Shown: in pieces, positions 26,692 to 35,533 of the stretch
Layout: the number at the start of each line of letters is the position of its first letter
Position numbering within the stretch: position 1 is the stretch's first letter
The notes under the pieces: model-generated
The model's database searches: none
Told to the model about the DNA's origin: nothing
Seen by the model: the letters and a program-made list of their open reading frames with translations, nothing else
Assembly (NCBI RefSeq): GCF_039537665.1
Contig: NZ_BAABAY010000001.1
Coordinates: 1,426,001 to 1,490,000 of the forward strand
From: Gaetbulibacter_A aestuarii
GTDB taxonomy: Bacteria; Bacteroidota; Bacteroidia; Flavobacteriales; Flavobacteriaceae
Length of the DNA: 64,000 nucleotides
Reading direction: 5' to 3'
Translations under genes and position numbers: made by a program

Positions 26692-27003
26692 ATGACAAAG
26701 TTTAAAATAAAAACTGGAGATACTGTAAGAGTTATTGCTGGAGATCACAAAGGATCTGAAGGTAAAGTTCTTGAGGTACTCACAGCGAAAAACAAAGCGA
26801 TCGTTGAGGGAATTAATTTGGTTAAGAAACACACGAAGCCAAGTACTCAAAACCCTCAAGGAGGAATCGTTGAGAAAGAAGCACCTATTCACGTGTCTAA
26901 TTTATCATTGTTAACCAAAAAAGGCGAAACAACACGAGTTGGATACAGAATGGAAGGTGATAAAAAAGTAAGATTTTCAGTAAAATCTAATGAAGTAATA
27001 TAG
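26692..27003 (+). CDS. rplX: 50S ribosomal protein L24
   Basis: L24, 103 residues, is an assembly-initiator protein of the 50S subunit. The KOW motif is at the N-terminus ([20 protein letters not shown]). [20 protein letters not shown] and [13 protein letters not shown] follow. It is 2 bases from rplE. Confidence 0.97.
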   Translation: MTKFKIKTGDTVRVIAGDHKGSEGKVLEVLTAKNKAIVEGINLVKKHTKPSTQNPQGGIVEKEAPIHVSNLSLLTKKGETTRVGYRMEGDKKVRFSVKSNEVI

Positions 27004-27005
27004 TT

Positions 27006-27557
27006 ATGGCATATTCACCAAGACTTAAAGAAGATTATAAAAGCAGGGTTATTGCAGCGTTAACCGAAGAGTTCGGTTACGAGAACGTAATGCAAGTGCC
27101 TAAACTAAAAAAGATAGTAATATCTAAAGGTGTAGGAGCCGCTGTGGCAGATAAAAAGCTAATTGACCATGCAATTGAAGAATTAACTGCAATCTCAGGT
27201 CAAAGAGCTGTTGCAACCATGTCTAAAAAAGACGTTGCATCTTTCAAATTGCGTAAAGGAATGCCCATTGGAGCAAAAGTAACTTTACGTGGTGAAAGAA
27301 TGTACGAGTTTTTAGATCGTTTAGTAACTACCGCCTTACCACGTGTAAGAGATTTTAACGGTATCAAAGCTACTGGTTTTGATGGTCGTGGAAATTACAA
27401 TCTAGGAATTACTGAGCAAATTATCTTTCCGGAAATCAATATCGATAAGGTAAATAAGATCACCGGTATGGATATTACATTTGTAACCTCTGCTGAAACA
27501 GATAAAGAAGCAAAATCATTATTATCCGAATTAGGATTACCTTTTAAAAAGAATTAA
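27006..27557 (+). CDS. rplE: 50S ribosomal protein L5
   Basis: L5, 183 residues, binds 5S rRNA in the central protuberance and contacts the P-site tRNA. It has [53 protein letters not shown] and the C-terminal [12 protein letters not shown]. It is a full-length, ordinary L5. Confidence 0.98.
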   Translation: MAYSPRLKEDYKSRVIAALTEEFGYENVMQVPKLKKIVISKGVGAAVADKKLIDHAIEELTAISGQRAVATMSKKDVASFKLRKGMPIGAKVTLRGERMYEFLDRLVTTALPRVRDFNGIKATGFDGRGNYNLGITEQIIFPEINIDKVNKITGMDITFVTSAETDKEAKSLLSELGLPFKKN

Positions 27558-27560
27558 GAT

Positions 27561-27830
27561 ATGGCTAAAGAATCAATGAAAGCCCGTGAGGTAAAAAGAG
27601 CAAAAACAGTAGCTAAGTATGCAGCAAAACGCAAAGCTTTAAAGGAAGCAGGCGATTATGAAGCATTACAAAAGTTGCCTAAAAATGCGTCTCCAATTCG
27701 TATGCATAATAGATGTAAATTAACAGGACGACCTAAAGGTTATATGAGAGATTTTGGTATTTCTCGTGTGATGTTTAGAGAAATGGCCAATAAAGGTCTG
27801 ATTCCTGGAGTAAGAAAAGCAAGTTGGTAA
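27561..27830 (+). CDS. rpsN: 30S ribosomal protein S14, zinc-free type
   Basis: S14, 89 residues, is a late-assembling 30S head protein. It is the long form: the C-x2-C zinc knuckle of the short form is absent, and only [20 protein letters not shown] is present with a single Cys. The end [20 protein letters not shown] is diagnostic. It lies 3 bases after rplE and is followed by a 69-base spacer before rpsH. Confidence 0.97.
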   Translation: MAKESMKAREVKRAKTVAKYAAKRKALKEAGDYEALQKLPKNASPIRMHNRCKLTGRPKGYMRDFGISRVMFREMANKGLIPGVRKASW

Positions 27831-27899
27831 TATTATTTAAATAATCAGGTTTCAGGTTTGAGTCTTGCTCGAAAACCAAAACCACAAAATCAATTCATT

Positions 27900-28298
27900 A
27901 TGTACTCAGATCCAATTGCGGATTATTTGACAAGAATTAGAAACGCAGTACGTGCTAACCACAGAGTGGTAGAGATACCGGCATCTAATTTAAAAAAGGA
28001 CATCACTAAAATATTATTCGAACAAGGATATATTTTAAGTTACAAATTTGATGATTCCTCTGTGCAAGGCACTATTAAAATAGCGCTTAAGTACAACAAA
28101 GAAACAAAAGAACCAGTAATTAAGAAACTTCAAAGAATCAGTAGACCAGGTTTACGTAAGTACGCCGGTGCTGATGAATTACCACGTATCTTAAATGGTC
28201 TTGGTATTGCTATCGTTTCCACTTCTCACGGAGTGATGACAGGCAAACAGGCCAAAAGAGATAATGTAGGTGGCGAAGTTTTATGTTACGTATACTAA
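27900..28298 (+). CDS. rpsH: 30S ribosomal protein S8
   Basis: S8, 132 residues from the ATG at 27900 (YSDPIADYLTRIRNAV). An upstream in-frame start at 27858 would add 14 residues unlike any S8 and is rejected. S8 binds the central domain of 16S rRNA and in E. coli represses the spc genes by binding the rplE message. The C-terminal GIAIVSTSHGVMTGKQAKRDNVGGEVLCYVY is typical. Confidence 0.97.
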   Translation: MYSDPIADYLTRIRNAVRANHRVVEIPASNLKKDITKILFEQGYILSYKFDDSSVQGTIKIALKYNKETKEPVIKKLQRISRPGLRKYAGADELPRILNGLGIAIVSTSHGVMTGKQAKRDNVGGEVLCYVY

Positions 28299-28316
28299 TT
28301 TAAAAGCCAGAAAGAA

Positions 28317-28859
28317 ATGTCAAGAATAGGAAACAATCCAGTAGCCATTCCAGAAGGTGTTACAGTAGATGTAAAAGACAACGTTGTTACTGTAAAAGGA
28401 AAATTAGGTGAGCTAACTCAAAATTACGATTCTGTTGAAATTAAAGTGGAAGAAGGAAATGTGTTCGTAAAACGTGCTGACGATTCTAAAGATCAAAAAG
28501 CAAAACACGGATTATACAGAGCTTTAATGAAGAATATGATTGAAGGTGTATCTAAAGGATGGACTAAAGAATTGGAATTGGTTGGTGTAGGTTACAGAGC
28601 CTCAAATCAAGGCCAGAAATTAGATTTAGCTATCGGATTTTCACACAACATCGTTATGGATATCGCTCCTGAGATCAAAGTAGAAACTGTTACAGAAAAA
28701 GGTAAAAATCCAATCGTGAAATTAACCTCTTTCGACAAACAATTAGTGGGTCAGGTAGCAGCGAAAATTCGTGGTTTTAGAAAACCAGAGCCTTACAAAG
28801 GAAAAGGAATTAAGTTTGTTGGTGAACAAATAAGAAGAAAAGCAGGTAAATCAGCTTAA
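28317..28859 (+). CDS. rplF: 50S ribosomal protein L6
   Basis: L6, 180 residues, has two similar folds near the sarcin-ricin loop. It starts [16 protein letters not shown] and contains [23 protein letters not shown] and the signature [24 protein letters not shown]. The length is normal. Confidence 0.98.
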   Translation: MSRIGNNPVAIPEGVTVDVKDNVVTVKGKLGELTQNYDSVEIKVEEGNVFVKRADDSKDQKAKHGLYRALMKNMIEGVSKGWTKELELVGVGYRASNQGQKLDLAIGFSHNIVMDIAPEIKVETVTEKGKNPIVKLTSFDKQLVGQVAAKIRGFRKPEPYKGKGIKFVGEQIRRKAGKSA

Positions 28860-28869
28860 TAAATTAGTT

Positions 28870-29226
28870 ATGGCATTAACAAAGAATCAAAGAAGAATAA
28901 GAATTAAAAACAGAATTCGCAAGATTGTTTCTGGTACAGAAGCCAGACCAAGATTGACTGTTTTTAGAAGTAATAAAGAAATTTATGCTCAAGTTGTAGA
29001 TGACAATACCGGTAATACTATCGCTGCTGCATCTTCAAGAGATAAAGAGATCAAGACTGCTAAAGCTAATAAAACCGAAGTTGCTGCTTTGGTGGGTAAG
29101 GCTGTTGCTGAGAAAGCTTTAAAAGCAGGTGTAGAAACAATCGCTTTCGATAGAGGTGGTTACTTATATCACGGAAGAGTTAAATCGTTAGCCGAAGGTG
29201 CTAGAGAAGGCGGACTAAAATTTTAA
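28870..29226 (+). CDS. rplR: 50S ribosomal protein L18
   Basis: L18, 118 residues, binds 5S rRNA with L5. It shows [38 protein letters not shown] and the C-terminal [26 protein letters not shown]. It is complete and 6 bases from rpsE. Confidence 0.98.
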   Translation: MALTKNQRRIRIKNRIRKIVSGTEARPRLTVFRSNKEIYAQVVDDNTGNTIAAASSRDKEIKTAKANKTEVAALVGKAVAEKALKAGVETIAFDRGGYLYHGRVKSLAEGAREGGLKF

Positions 29227-29232
29227 AATATT

Positions 29233-29757
29233 ATGTTTCAAAAATATAAAAGCGCAGAATTAGTAAAACCAGGTGGATTAGATCTTAAAGATCGTTTAGT
29301 TGGTGTACAACGTGTTACCAAAGTAACAAAAGGTGGTAGAGCATTTGGTTTTTCAGCCATTGTTGTAGTAGGTAACGAAAATGGTGTTGTTGGACAAGGT
29401 TTAGGAAAATCTAAAGATGTGGCCAGCGCTATTGCTAAGGCTGTTGAAGATGCTAAGAAAAACTTAGTTCGTATTCCTATTATTAAAGGAACTGTTCCTC
29501 ATGAGCAAAAAGGTAAATATGGTGGCGCTCGCGTTAACATTATTCCAGCTGCTCCAGGTACAGGAGTAATTGCCGGTGGTGCTGTAAGAACAGTATTAGA
29601 AGCCGTAGGTGTGCACGATGTATTATCAAAATCTCAAGGGTCTTCAAACCCACACAACGTGGTAAAAGCAACATTTGATGCTTTATTACAGTTAAGAGAT
29701 GCGAACACTATTGCACGTGACAGAGGATTATCACTTGAACAAGTTTTTAACGCTTAA
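29233..29757 (+). CDS. rpsE: 30S ribosomal protein S5
   Basis: S5, 174 residues, lies at the mRNA entry and is involved in accuracy. The N-terminal dsRBD-like domain has [29 protein letters not shown]. The C-terminal domain has [30 protein letters not shown]. It is complete and has the usual length. Confidence 0.98.
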   Translation: MFQKYKSAELVKPGGLDLKDRLVGVQRVTKVTKGGRAFGFSAIVVVGNENGVVGQGLGKSKDVASAIAKAVEDAKKNLVRIPIIKGTVPHEQKGKYGGARVNIIPAAPGTGVIAGGAVRTVLEAVGVHDVLSKSQGSSNPHNVVKATFDALLQLRDANTIARDRGLSLEQVFNA

Positions 29758-29768
29758 TACGTACAGAG

Positions 29769-29951
29769 ATGGCAAAGATTAAAGTAACCAAAGTTAAAAG
29801 CGCAATCAATCGTACACAAAGACAAAAAAGAACTTTAGAAGCTCTTGGTCTTAATAAGATTGGTCAGGTAAAAGAACACGAGGCAACACCTAACATTCTT
29901 GGGATGATTGCTAAAGTTAAACATTTAGTTTCTGTAGAGGAAGCAAAATAA
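29769..29951 (+). CDS. rpmD: 50S ribosomal protein L30
   Basis: L30, 60 residues, is a small 50S surface protein. It shows IKVTKVKSAINRTQRQKRTLEALGLNKIG and a tail VKHLVSVEEAK. It is in its usual place between rpsE and rplO, 11 and 13 bases away. Confidence 0.96.
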   Translation: MAKIKVTKVKSAINRTQRQKRTLEALGLNKIGQVKEHEATPNILGMIAKVKHLVSVEEAK

Positions 29952-29964
29952 TTTAAACTGAAAA

Positions 29965-30417
29965 ATGGATTTAAGTAATTTAAAACCTGCAGAAGGTTCA
30001 GTAAAACATGATGGAAAACGCGTTGGACGTGGACAAGGTTCCGGTAAAGGTGGTACGGCTACTCGTGGCCACAAAGGAGCAAAATCACGTTCAGGTTATT
30101 CTAAGAAAATAGGTTTTGAAGGTGGTCAAATGCCGCTTCAAAGACGTGTTCCTAAGTTTGGATTTACCAATATTAACCGTGTGGCGTATCAAGGTATTAA
30201 TCTCGATACTTTACAAGCATTGGTAGATGAGAAAAAGGTAAAAGATACAATTGATTTAGATGTGCTCATGACAAATCGTTTGGCTGGAAAAAATGATCTG
30301 GTTAAAGTTTTAGGTCGTGGTGAATTAAAAGCAAAATTAAAAGTATCTGCTCATAAGTTTAGTGCTTCAGCAAAAGCTGCTATTGAAGCTGCAGGAGGAG
30401 AAGCAATAACTTTATAA
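29965..30417 (+). CDS. rplO: 50S ribosomal protein L15
   Basis: L15, 150 residues, has an extended Gly/Lys-rich N-terminal tail that penetrates 23S rRNA (KRVGRGQGSGKGGTATRGHKGAKSRSGY). The signature GFEGGQMPLQRRVPKFGF follows. The C-terminus is VSAHKFSASAKAAIEAAGGEAITL. It is 11 bases before secY. Confidence 0.98.
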   Translation: MDLSNLKPAEGSVKHDGKRVGRGQGSGKGGTATRGHKGAKSRSGYSKKIGFEGGQMPLQRRVPKFGFTNINRVAYQGINLDTLQALVDEKKVKDTIDLDVLMTNRLAGKNDLVKVLGRGELKAKLKVSAHKFSASAKAAIEAAGGEAITL

Positions 30418-30428
30418 GCCGGATTTAT

Positions 30429-31772
30429 ATGAAAATTATAGAATCAATAAAGAATGTTTGGAAAATAGAAGAATTAAGAGATAGAATCATCTTAACCTTA
30501 GGTCTTCTTTTGGTATATCGATTTGGCGCACAGGTAGTATTACCAGGCGTTGATGTAGCTCAGTTAGAAGGTTTAGCAAAGAGTACAGACTCTGGCCTTT
30601 TAGGACTACTTAACGCATTTACTGGTGGTGCTTTTGCAAAAGCTTCTGTGTTTGCCCTGGGTATTATGCCTTACATTTCTGCTTCTATTGTTGTTCAGTT
30701 AATGGGTATTGCAATTCCGTACCTTCAAAAATTACAAAAAGAAGGAGCGAGTGGGCAAAAGAAAATAACACAAATTACCCGTTGGTTAACCATCGCTATT
30801 TGTTTGTTGCAGGCACCTGGTTATTTAGCTAGTTTACCTGCCTTAGGTATTCCACAAAGCGCCTTTTTATTAGGTACAGGACCTTTATTCTATTTCTCTT
30901 CTGTTTCCATTTTGGTAACAGGTACCATCTTCGCGATGTGGCTTGGAGAGAAAATAACAGATAAAGGTATTGGTAATGGTATCTCCCTTTTAATTATGGT
31001 AGGTATCCTGGCCAGAATGCCAAAAGTATTCTTGCAAAACGCCGTAACGCGTCTGGAAGGAAATAATGTGATGCTAATTCTTTTTGAATTGGTGATCTGG
31101 TTTGTTATTATTCTTGCAGCCGTAATGTTAACCATGGGTGTTCGTAAGATCGCAGTGCAATATGCCAGACGTACGGCATCAGGTGGTTATGAAAGAAATG
31201 CTATGGCCGGATCCAGACAATATATCCCATTAAAGCTTAATGCTTCAGGGGTAATGCCTATTATCTTTGCACAAGCTATTATGTTTGTGCCTAATTTAAT
31301 AGGAAAGTCATTAGGTAGTGCCAGTGCCGCAGGGCAGTGGATTCAATCTAATTTCTCTGATATCTTTGGATTCTGGTACAATTTAGTATTCGCCTTATTA
31401 ATTATAGTATTCACCTATTTTTATACAGCGATTACCGTGCCTACCAACAAGATGGCAGACGATTTGAAACGTAGTGGTGGTTTTATCCCAGGCATTCGTC
31501 CGGGAACCGAAACCTCTGAATATTTAGATAAGATCATGTCTCAGATCACCTTACCGGGATCTATATTCTTAGCATTAATAGCTGTATTCCCGGCGTTCAT
31601 TGTAAAGATCATGGATGTACAACAAGGATGGGCGTTGTTCTTTGGAGGAACTTCACTACTGATTATGGTTGGAGTTGCAATCGATACCATGCAACAAGTA
31701 AATTCATACTTGTTGAACAGACATTATGACGGCTTGATGAAAACAGGTAAAAATAGAAAAGCAGTAGCTTAA
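30429..31772 (+). CDS. secY: Protein translocase subunit SecY
   Basis: SecY, 447 residues, is the channel subunit of the SecYEG inner-membrane translocon. About ten hydrophobic segments are seen. The family patterns FGAQVVLPGVD in the first part, ALGIMPYISASIVVQLM, VRKIAVQYARR with the cytoplasmic loop, and KRSGGFIPGIRPGTETSEYLDKI are present. It is in the standard position after rplO and before infA. It is the first non-ribosomal gene of the spc group. Confidence 0.98.
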   Translation: MKIIESIKNVWKIEELRDRIILTLGLLLVYRFGAQVVLPGVDVAQLEGLAKSTDSGLLGLLNAFTGGAFAKASVFALGIMPYISASIVVQLMGIAIPYLQKLQKEGASGQKKITQITRWLTIAICLLQAPGYLASLPALGIPQSAFLLGTGPLFYFSSVSILVTGTIFAMWLGEKITDKGIGNGISLLIMVGILARMPKVFLQNAVTRLEGNNVMLILFELVIWFVIILAAVMLTMGVRKIAVQYARRTASGGYERNAMAGSRQYIPLKLNASGVMPIIFAQAIMFVPNLIGKSLGSASAAGQWIQSNFSDIFGFWYNLVFALLIIVFTYFYTAITVPTNKMADDLKRSGGFIPGIRPGTETSEYLDKIMSQITLPGSIFLALIAVFPAFIVKIMDVQQGWALFFGGTSLLIMVGVAIDTMQQVNSYLLNRHYDGLMKTGKNRKAVA

Positions 31773-31785
31773 TATATAAAATACT

Positions 31786-32001
31786 ATGGCAAAACAAGCA
31801 GCAATAGAACAAGACGGAACCATCATTGAAGCATTATCAAATGCGATGTTTCGTGTTGAATTAGAAAACGGTCACATCGTGACAGCGCATATTTCCGGTA
31901 AAATGCGTATGCATTACATTAAATTGTTGCCGGGTGATAAAGTGAAATTAGAAATGAGTCCTTACGATTTAACGAAGGCTCGTATAACTTATAGATACTA
32001 A
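31786..32001 (+). CDS. infA: Translation initiation factor IF-1
   Basis: IF-1, 71 residues, is an S1-like OB-fold protein that occupies the A site during initiation. It has [24 protein letters not shown], the loop [26 protein letters not shown] and the C-terminal KARITYRY. It lies 13 bases after secY. A 49-base spacer separates it from rpmJ. Confidence 0.98.
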   Translation: MAKQAAIEQDGTIIEALSNAMFRVELENGHIVTAHISGKMRMHYIKLLPGDKVKLEMSPYDLTKARITYRY

Positions 32002-32050
32002 GTACGAGTCCGAAAGACAACGTAATGGTAATATAAAAAACAACAACAAG

Positions 32051-32167
32051 ATGAAAGTAAGAGCATCTATTAAGAAAAGAAGTGCAGATTGTAAAATCGT
32101 ACGTAGAAAAGGTAGACTTTACGTGATAAACAAAAAGAATCCTAGATTTAAACAAAGACAAGGGTAA
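32051..32167 (+). CDS. rpmJ: 50S ribosomal protein L36, zinc-free variant
   Basis: A 38-residue gene starting at the ATG at 32051 and ending with TAA at 32167. It begins [18 protein letters not shown] and ends NPRFKQRQG, which are the L36 ends. Typical L36 has three Cys and one His binding zinc; here only Cys14 remains, the first Cys position is Ser and the last His position is Phe. It is thus a metal-free form. It lies 3 bases before rpsM, in the normal infA-rpmJ-rpsM order. Confidence 0.93.
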   Translation: MKVRASIKKRSADCKIVRRKGRLYVINKKNPRFKQRQG

Positions 32168-32170
32168 ATT

Positions 32171-32545
32171 ATGGCAAGAATTGCAGGTGTAGACATACCG
32201 AAAAACAAAAGAGGAGTTATTGCTTTAACTTATATCTATGGGATAGGTAAAAGTAGAGCACAAGAAATTTTAGCCGCTGCTAAAGTTGACGAAAGTACAA
32301 AAGTTCAAGATTGGACTGACGATGAAATAGGTGCCATCCGTGAAGCGGTCGGTACGTATACTATCGAAGGTGAATTACGTTCTGAACAACAAATGAACAT
32401 TAAACGTTTAATGGACATTGGATGCTACAGAGGTATTCGTCATAGAGCAGGCTTACCTTTAAGAGGTCAGCGTACGAAAAACAATTCTAGAACCAGAAAA
32501 GGTAGAAGAAAAACTGTTGCTAACAAGAAGAAAGCAACGAAATAA
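32171..32545 (+). CDS. rpsM: 30S ribosomal protein S13
   Basis: S13, 124 residues, forms inter-subunit bridges in the 30S head and contacts tRNA through its basic tail. It shows [47 protein letters not shown] and [21 protein letters not shown]. It opens the alpha gene group and is followed by a 107-base spacer with inverted repeats. Confidence 0.98.
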   Translation: MARIAGVDIPKNKRGVIALTYIYGIGKSRAQEILAAAKVDESTKVQDWTDDEIGAIREAVGTYTIEGELRSEQQMNIKRLMDIGCYRGIRHRAGLPLRGQRTKNNSRTRKGRRKTVANKKKATK

Positions 32546-32652
32546 TAATTAACAATTTAGTCTTTAGTATTTAGACGTTGGAAGGAATCTGTTTGAAATT
32601 TTACGGTTTAGGATTCTAGCGACTATCACTAAACAACTAAGCACTAGAAAAT
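32546..32652 (+). promoter_or_regulatory. rpsM-rpsK spacer with competing inverted repeats
   Basis: Within 107 bases, GAATC (32585-32589) can pair with GATTC (32612-32616), and the overlapping TTCTAG (32614-32619) can pair with CTAGAA (32644-32649). The two pairings exclude each other. No TAnnTTTG box was noted. A regulatory or processing role is possible but not shown. Confidence 0.35.
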
Positions 32653-33036
32653 ATGGCAAAAACAAGCACAAAAAAACGTAAAGTTAATGTTGACTCTGTA
32701 GGAGAAGCACATGTTACCGCTTCTTTTAACAACATCATTATCTCATTAACCAACAAAAAAGGCGATGTAATTTCATGGTCTTCAGCTGGAAAAATGGGAT
32801 TCAGAGGGTCTAAAAAGAATACACCTTACGCAGCACAATTAGCTGCTGAAGATGCTGCAGGTGTAGCATCAGAAGCTGGTTTAAAGAAAGTAAAGGTTTA
32901 CGTTAAAGGACCTGGTAATGGTAGAGAATCTGCCATCCGATCTATTCACAATGCAGGTATCGAAGTAACTGAAATCATCGATGTTACGCCATTACCACAT
33001 AATGGATGTCGTCCTCCAAAACGTAGACGCGTTTAA
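32653..33036 (+). CDS. rpsK: 30S ribosomal protein S11
   Basis: S11, 127 residues, lies at the 30S platform next to the E site and the anti-Shine-Dalgarno region. It contains [53 protein letters not shown] and the end [15 protein letters not shown]. It is complete. Confidence 0.98.
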   Translation: MAKTSTKKRKVNVDSVGEAHVTASFNNIIISLTNKKGDVISWSSAGKMGFRGSKKNTPYAAQLAAEDAAGVASEAGLKKVKVYVKGPGNGRESAIRSIHNAGIEVTEIIDVTPLPHNGCRPPKRRRV

Positions 33037-33063
33037 TCAAATTTAATAATAACAAGTATCAAC

Positions 33064-33121
33064 GAGAGATAGAACCAACTATCGAAGGATAAGACTAAGA
33101 CCTTAATTCATAGTTGCTCTC
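33064..33121 (+). promoter_or_regulatory. Structured rpsK-rpsD spacer, possible S4 leader
   Basis: A nested long helix can form from GAGAG (33064-33068) with CTCTC (33117-33121), AACTAT (33077-33082) with ATAGTT (33110-33115), and AAGG (33085-33088) with CCTT (33101-33104). A local hairpin GATAG/CTATC (33068-33072 with 33079-33083) uses the same bases and is mutually exclusive. This two-state arrangement just before rpsD suggests a regulatory leader. S4 autoregulation is known in other bacteria; a link here is inference. Confidence 0.5.
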
Positions 33122-33141
33122 ATTAAAACAACAATTTAGAA

Positions 33142-33747
33142 ATGGCAAGATATACTGGTCCTAAAACTAAGATAGCTCGTAAATTTGGCGAAGCTATTTT
33201 CGGAGATGATAAATCTTTTGAGAAAAGAAATTATCCTCCAGGTCAACATGGTAACAACAGACGTCGTGGTAAAAAGTCTGAATATGCGATCCAATTAATG
33301 GAAAAGCAAAAAGCTAAATATACTTACGGTATTTTAGAAAGACAATTCCGCGGATTATTTAAAAAAGCACGTGCTTCTCAAGGAATCACAGGTGAAGTGT
33401 TGTTACAACTTTGTGAATCTCGTTTAGACAACGTAGTATTCCGTATGGGGATTGCCCCAACAAGAAGTGCTGCAAGACAACTCGTTTCTCACAGACATAT
33501 TACTGTAAACGGAAATTTGGTAAACATCCCATCCTACCAATTAAAAGCTGGTGATGTTGTTGCGGTACGTGAAAAATCAAAATCACTTGAAGCTATTGAT
33601 AAATCACTTTCAAATTCAAGTCACGTATACGAATGGATTACCTGGAACGATGAAACTAAGGAAGGAACGTATGTTTCTGTGCCTGCAAGAATTCAAATTC
33701 CAGAAAACATTAATGAGCAGTTCATCGTCGAATTGTACTCTAAATAA
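33142..33747 (+). CDS. rpsD: 30S ribosomal protein S4, zinc-free type
   Basis: S4, 201 residues, initiates 30S assembly and affects decoding accuracy. It begins [22 protein letters not shown] with no zinc-binding cysteines near the N-terminus, so it is the C-minus form. The S4 RNA-binding domain is [34 protein letters not shown]. In enterobacteria S4 represses the alpha operon, which makes the structured spacer before this gene of interest. Confidence 0.98.
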   Translation: MARYTGPKTKIARKFGEAIFGDDKSFEKRNYPPGQHGNNRRRGKKSEYAIQLMEKQKAKYTYGILERQFRGLFKKARASQGITGEVLLQLCESRLDNVVFRMGIAPTRSAARQLVSHRHITVNGNLVNIPSYQLKAGDVVAVREKSKSLEAIDKSLSNSSHVYEWITWNDETKEGTYVSVPARIQIPENINEQFIVELYSK

Positions 33748-33768
33748 TTATAAATTAACCATATTGGT

Positions 33769-33824
33769 ATTTGGCCAAAGGGTTTATTTGTTCTTCTTCA
33801 AACTTATAAACCGCGCAACCAAAT
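33769..33824 (+). promoter_or_regulatory. Nested hairpin in the rpsD-rpoA spacer
   Basis: ATTTGG (33769-33774) pairs with CCAAAT (33819-33824). Inside it, GGTTTAT (33781-33787) pairs with ATAAACC (33806-33812), with symmetrical 6-base internal loops between them. The 104-base spacer otherwise has no clear -7 box. A role in setting RpoA levels or in RNA processing is possible. Confidence 0.45.
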
Positions 33825-33851
33825 AACAATTAAAACGAAGAAATAAAAATT

Positions 33852-34844
33852 ATGGCAGTATTTAATTTTCAGAAGCCCGATAAAGTAATCATGATTGATT
33901 CAACCGATTATGAAGGCAAATTCGAATTTCGTCCTTTAGAACCCGGTTACGGATTAACAGTAGGTAACGCATTACGTAGAGTTTTACTCTCTTCATTAGA
34001 AGGGTTTGCTATTACATCGGTTAGAATAGAAGGTGTAGACCACGAATTCTCTGCAATTTCAGGTGTAGTTGAAGATGTTACAGAAATCATCTTAAACCTA
34101 AAACAAGTACGTTTCAAGCGTCAAATTGACGATATTGATAACGAATCTGTTTCCATCTCAATCTCAGGTCAAGAGCGTATTACCGCCGGCGATTTCCAGA
34201 AATTCATTTCCGGATTTCAAGTATTGAACACCGAGTTGGTAATTTGTAACTTAGATCCTAAAGTGAATTTCAATATAGAAATCACTATTGAAAAAGGACG
34301 TGGATATGTTCCTGCTGAAGAAAATAAAAAAGCTTCTGCACCAATGGGTACAATCTTTACAGATTCTATTTATACGCCAATAAAAAACGTTAAGTATAGT
34401 ATTGAGAACTATCGTGTAGAGCAAAAAACCGATTACGAAAAATTGGTTTTTGAGATCATTACTGATGGTTCAATTACACCACAAGACGCTTTAACTGAAG
34501 CAGCGAAAACTTTAATTCACCACTTCATGTTATTCTCTGATGAGCGTATCACTTTAGAAGCTGATGAGATCGCTCAAACAGAAACTTATGATGAAGAATC
34601 ACTTCACATGAGACAGTTGCTTAAAACAAAATTGATCGACATGGACCTATCTGTTCGTGCCTTGAATTGTTTGAAAGCAGCTGAAGTTGATACTTTAGGC
34701 GACTTGGTATCATTCAATAAAAACGATCTAATGAAGTTCCGTAACTTCGGTAAAAAATCATTAACTGAGCTTGAAGAGCTTGTAAATGTTAAAGGTTTGA
34801 ATTTTGGAATGGATTTAAGCAAATACAAATTAGATAAAGATTAA
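33852..34844 (+). CDS. rpoA: DNA-directed RNA polymerase subunit alpha
   Basis: RpoA, 330 residues, dimerises to scaffold RNA polymerase and contacts promoters and regulators with its C-terminal domain. The N-terminal domain has [28 protein letters not shown]. The C-terminal domain has [44 protein letters not shown]. The length is normal. It sits between rpsD and rplQ as in the E. coli alpha operon. Confidence 0.98.
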   Translation: MAVFNFQKPDKVIMIDSTDYEGKFEFRPLEPGYGLTVGNALRRVLLSSLEGFAITSVRIEGVDHEFSAISGVVEDVTEIILNLKQVRFKRQIDDIDNESVSISISGQERITAGDFQKFISGFQVLNTELVICNLDPKVNFNIEITIEKGRGYVPAEENKKASAPMGTIFTDSIYTPIKNVKYSIENYRVEQKTDYEKLVFEIITDGSITPQDALTEAAKTLIHHFMLFSDERITLEADEIAQTETYDEESLHMRQLLKTKLIDMDLSVRALNCLKAAEVDTLGDLVSFNKNDLMKFRNFGKKSLTELEELVNVKGLNFGMDLSKYKLDKD

Positions 34845-34916
34845 TTACTAAAAACCGGCTTTTATAATTTGCTCCTCAGAAGAGTTGCAGCAAGATAAAG
34901 GTCTAAATCAAAGGTC

Positions 34917-35402
34917 ATGAGACACGGAAAGAAAACAAATCATTTAGGCAGAAAAACTGCGCACAGAAAATCAATGTTGGCTAATATGGCGTGTTCCTTA
35001 ATTGAGCACAAACGTATTAACACAACTGTAGCTAAAGCAAAAGCTTTAAAGCAGTTTGTTGAGCCTATGATTACAAAATCTAAGGAAGATACGACACACA
35101 ACAGACGTATTGTAATGTCGCGTTTAAGACAAAAAGATGCGGTAACTGAATTGTTCAGAGAAGTTGCTGTGAAAGTAGCCGACAGACCGGGAGGTTATAC
35201 CCGAATCATTAAATTGGGTAACCGATTAGGTGATAATGCCGATATGGCGATGATAGAATTAGTTGATTACAACGAAATCTATAACGCTGGTAAGAAATCT
35301 AAGAAATCTACAAGAAGAAGTAGACGTGGTGGTTCAGGTAGTTCTAAGCCTGCAGCAGCGGCTTCAACTGAAAAGAAAGAAGCTTCAAACGAAGAAGAAT
35401 AA
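34917..35402 (+). CDS. rplQ: 50S ribosomal protein L17
   Basis: L17, 161 residues, is at the tunnel exit side of the 50S subunit. It begins [28 protein letters not shown] and has [28 protein letters not shown]. The C-terminus carries an extra tail of about 40 residues, first basic ([14 protein letters not shown]) and then Ala/Ser/Glu-rich, which is common in Bacteroidota. It is the last gene of the ribosomal cluster and is followed by a strong terminator. Confidence 0.98.
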   Translation: MRHGKKTNHLGRKTAHRKSMLANMACSLIEHKRINTTVAKAKALKQFVEPMITKSKEDTTHNRRIVMSRLRQKDAVTELFREVAVKVADRPGGYTRIIKLGNRLGDNADMAMIELVDYNEIYNAGKKSKKSTRRSRRGGSGSSKPAAAASTEKKEASNEEE

Positions 35403-35425
35403 ATGTTAATAAGCATTTGAAATAT

Positions 35426-35459
35426 AAAGGATAAACTATTTTAGTTTATCCTTTTTTTT
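35426..35459 (+). terminator. Terminator of the ribosomal super-cluster
   Basis: A perfect 13-base stem (AAAGGATAAACTA / TAGTTTATCCTTT) with a 2-base gap and a run of eight Ts, 23 bases after the rplQ stop. It separates the cluster from carA. Confidence 0.92.
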
Positions 35460-35533
35460 ATGCAATTTTGTGAAACTTTTCTAAGATAGATACGGCTCAT
35501 TTTGCCCACTATCTAAGACCTATAAATTAACAA

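Noticed and set aside
27858..27899. Extended N-terminus of S8
   Set aside because: The extra residues do not resemble S8; the ATG at 27900 gives the normal start.
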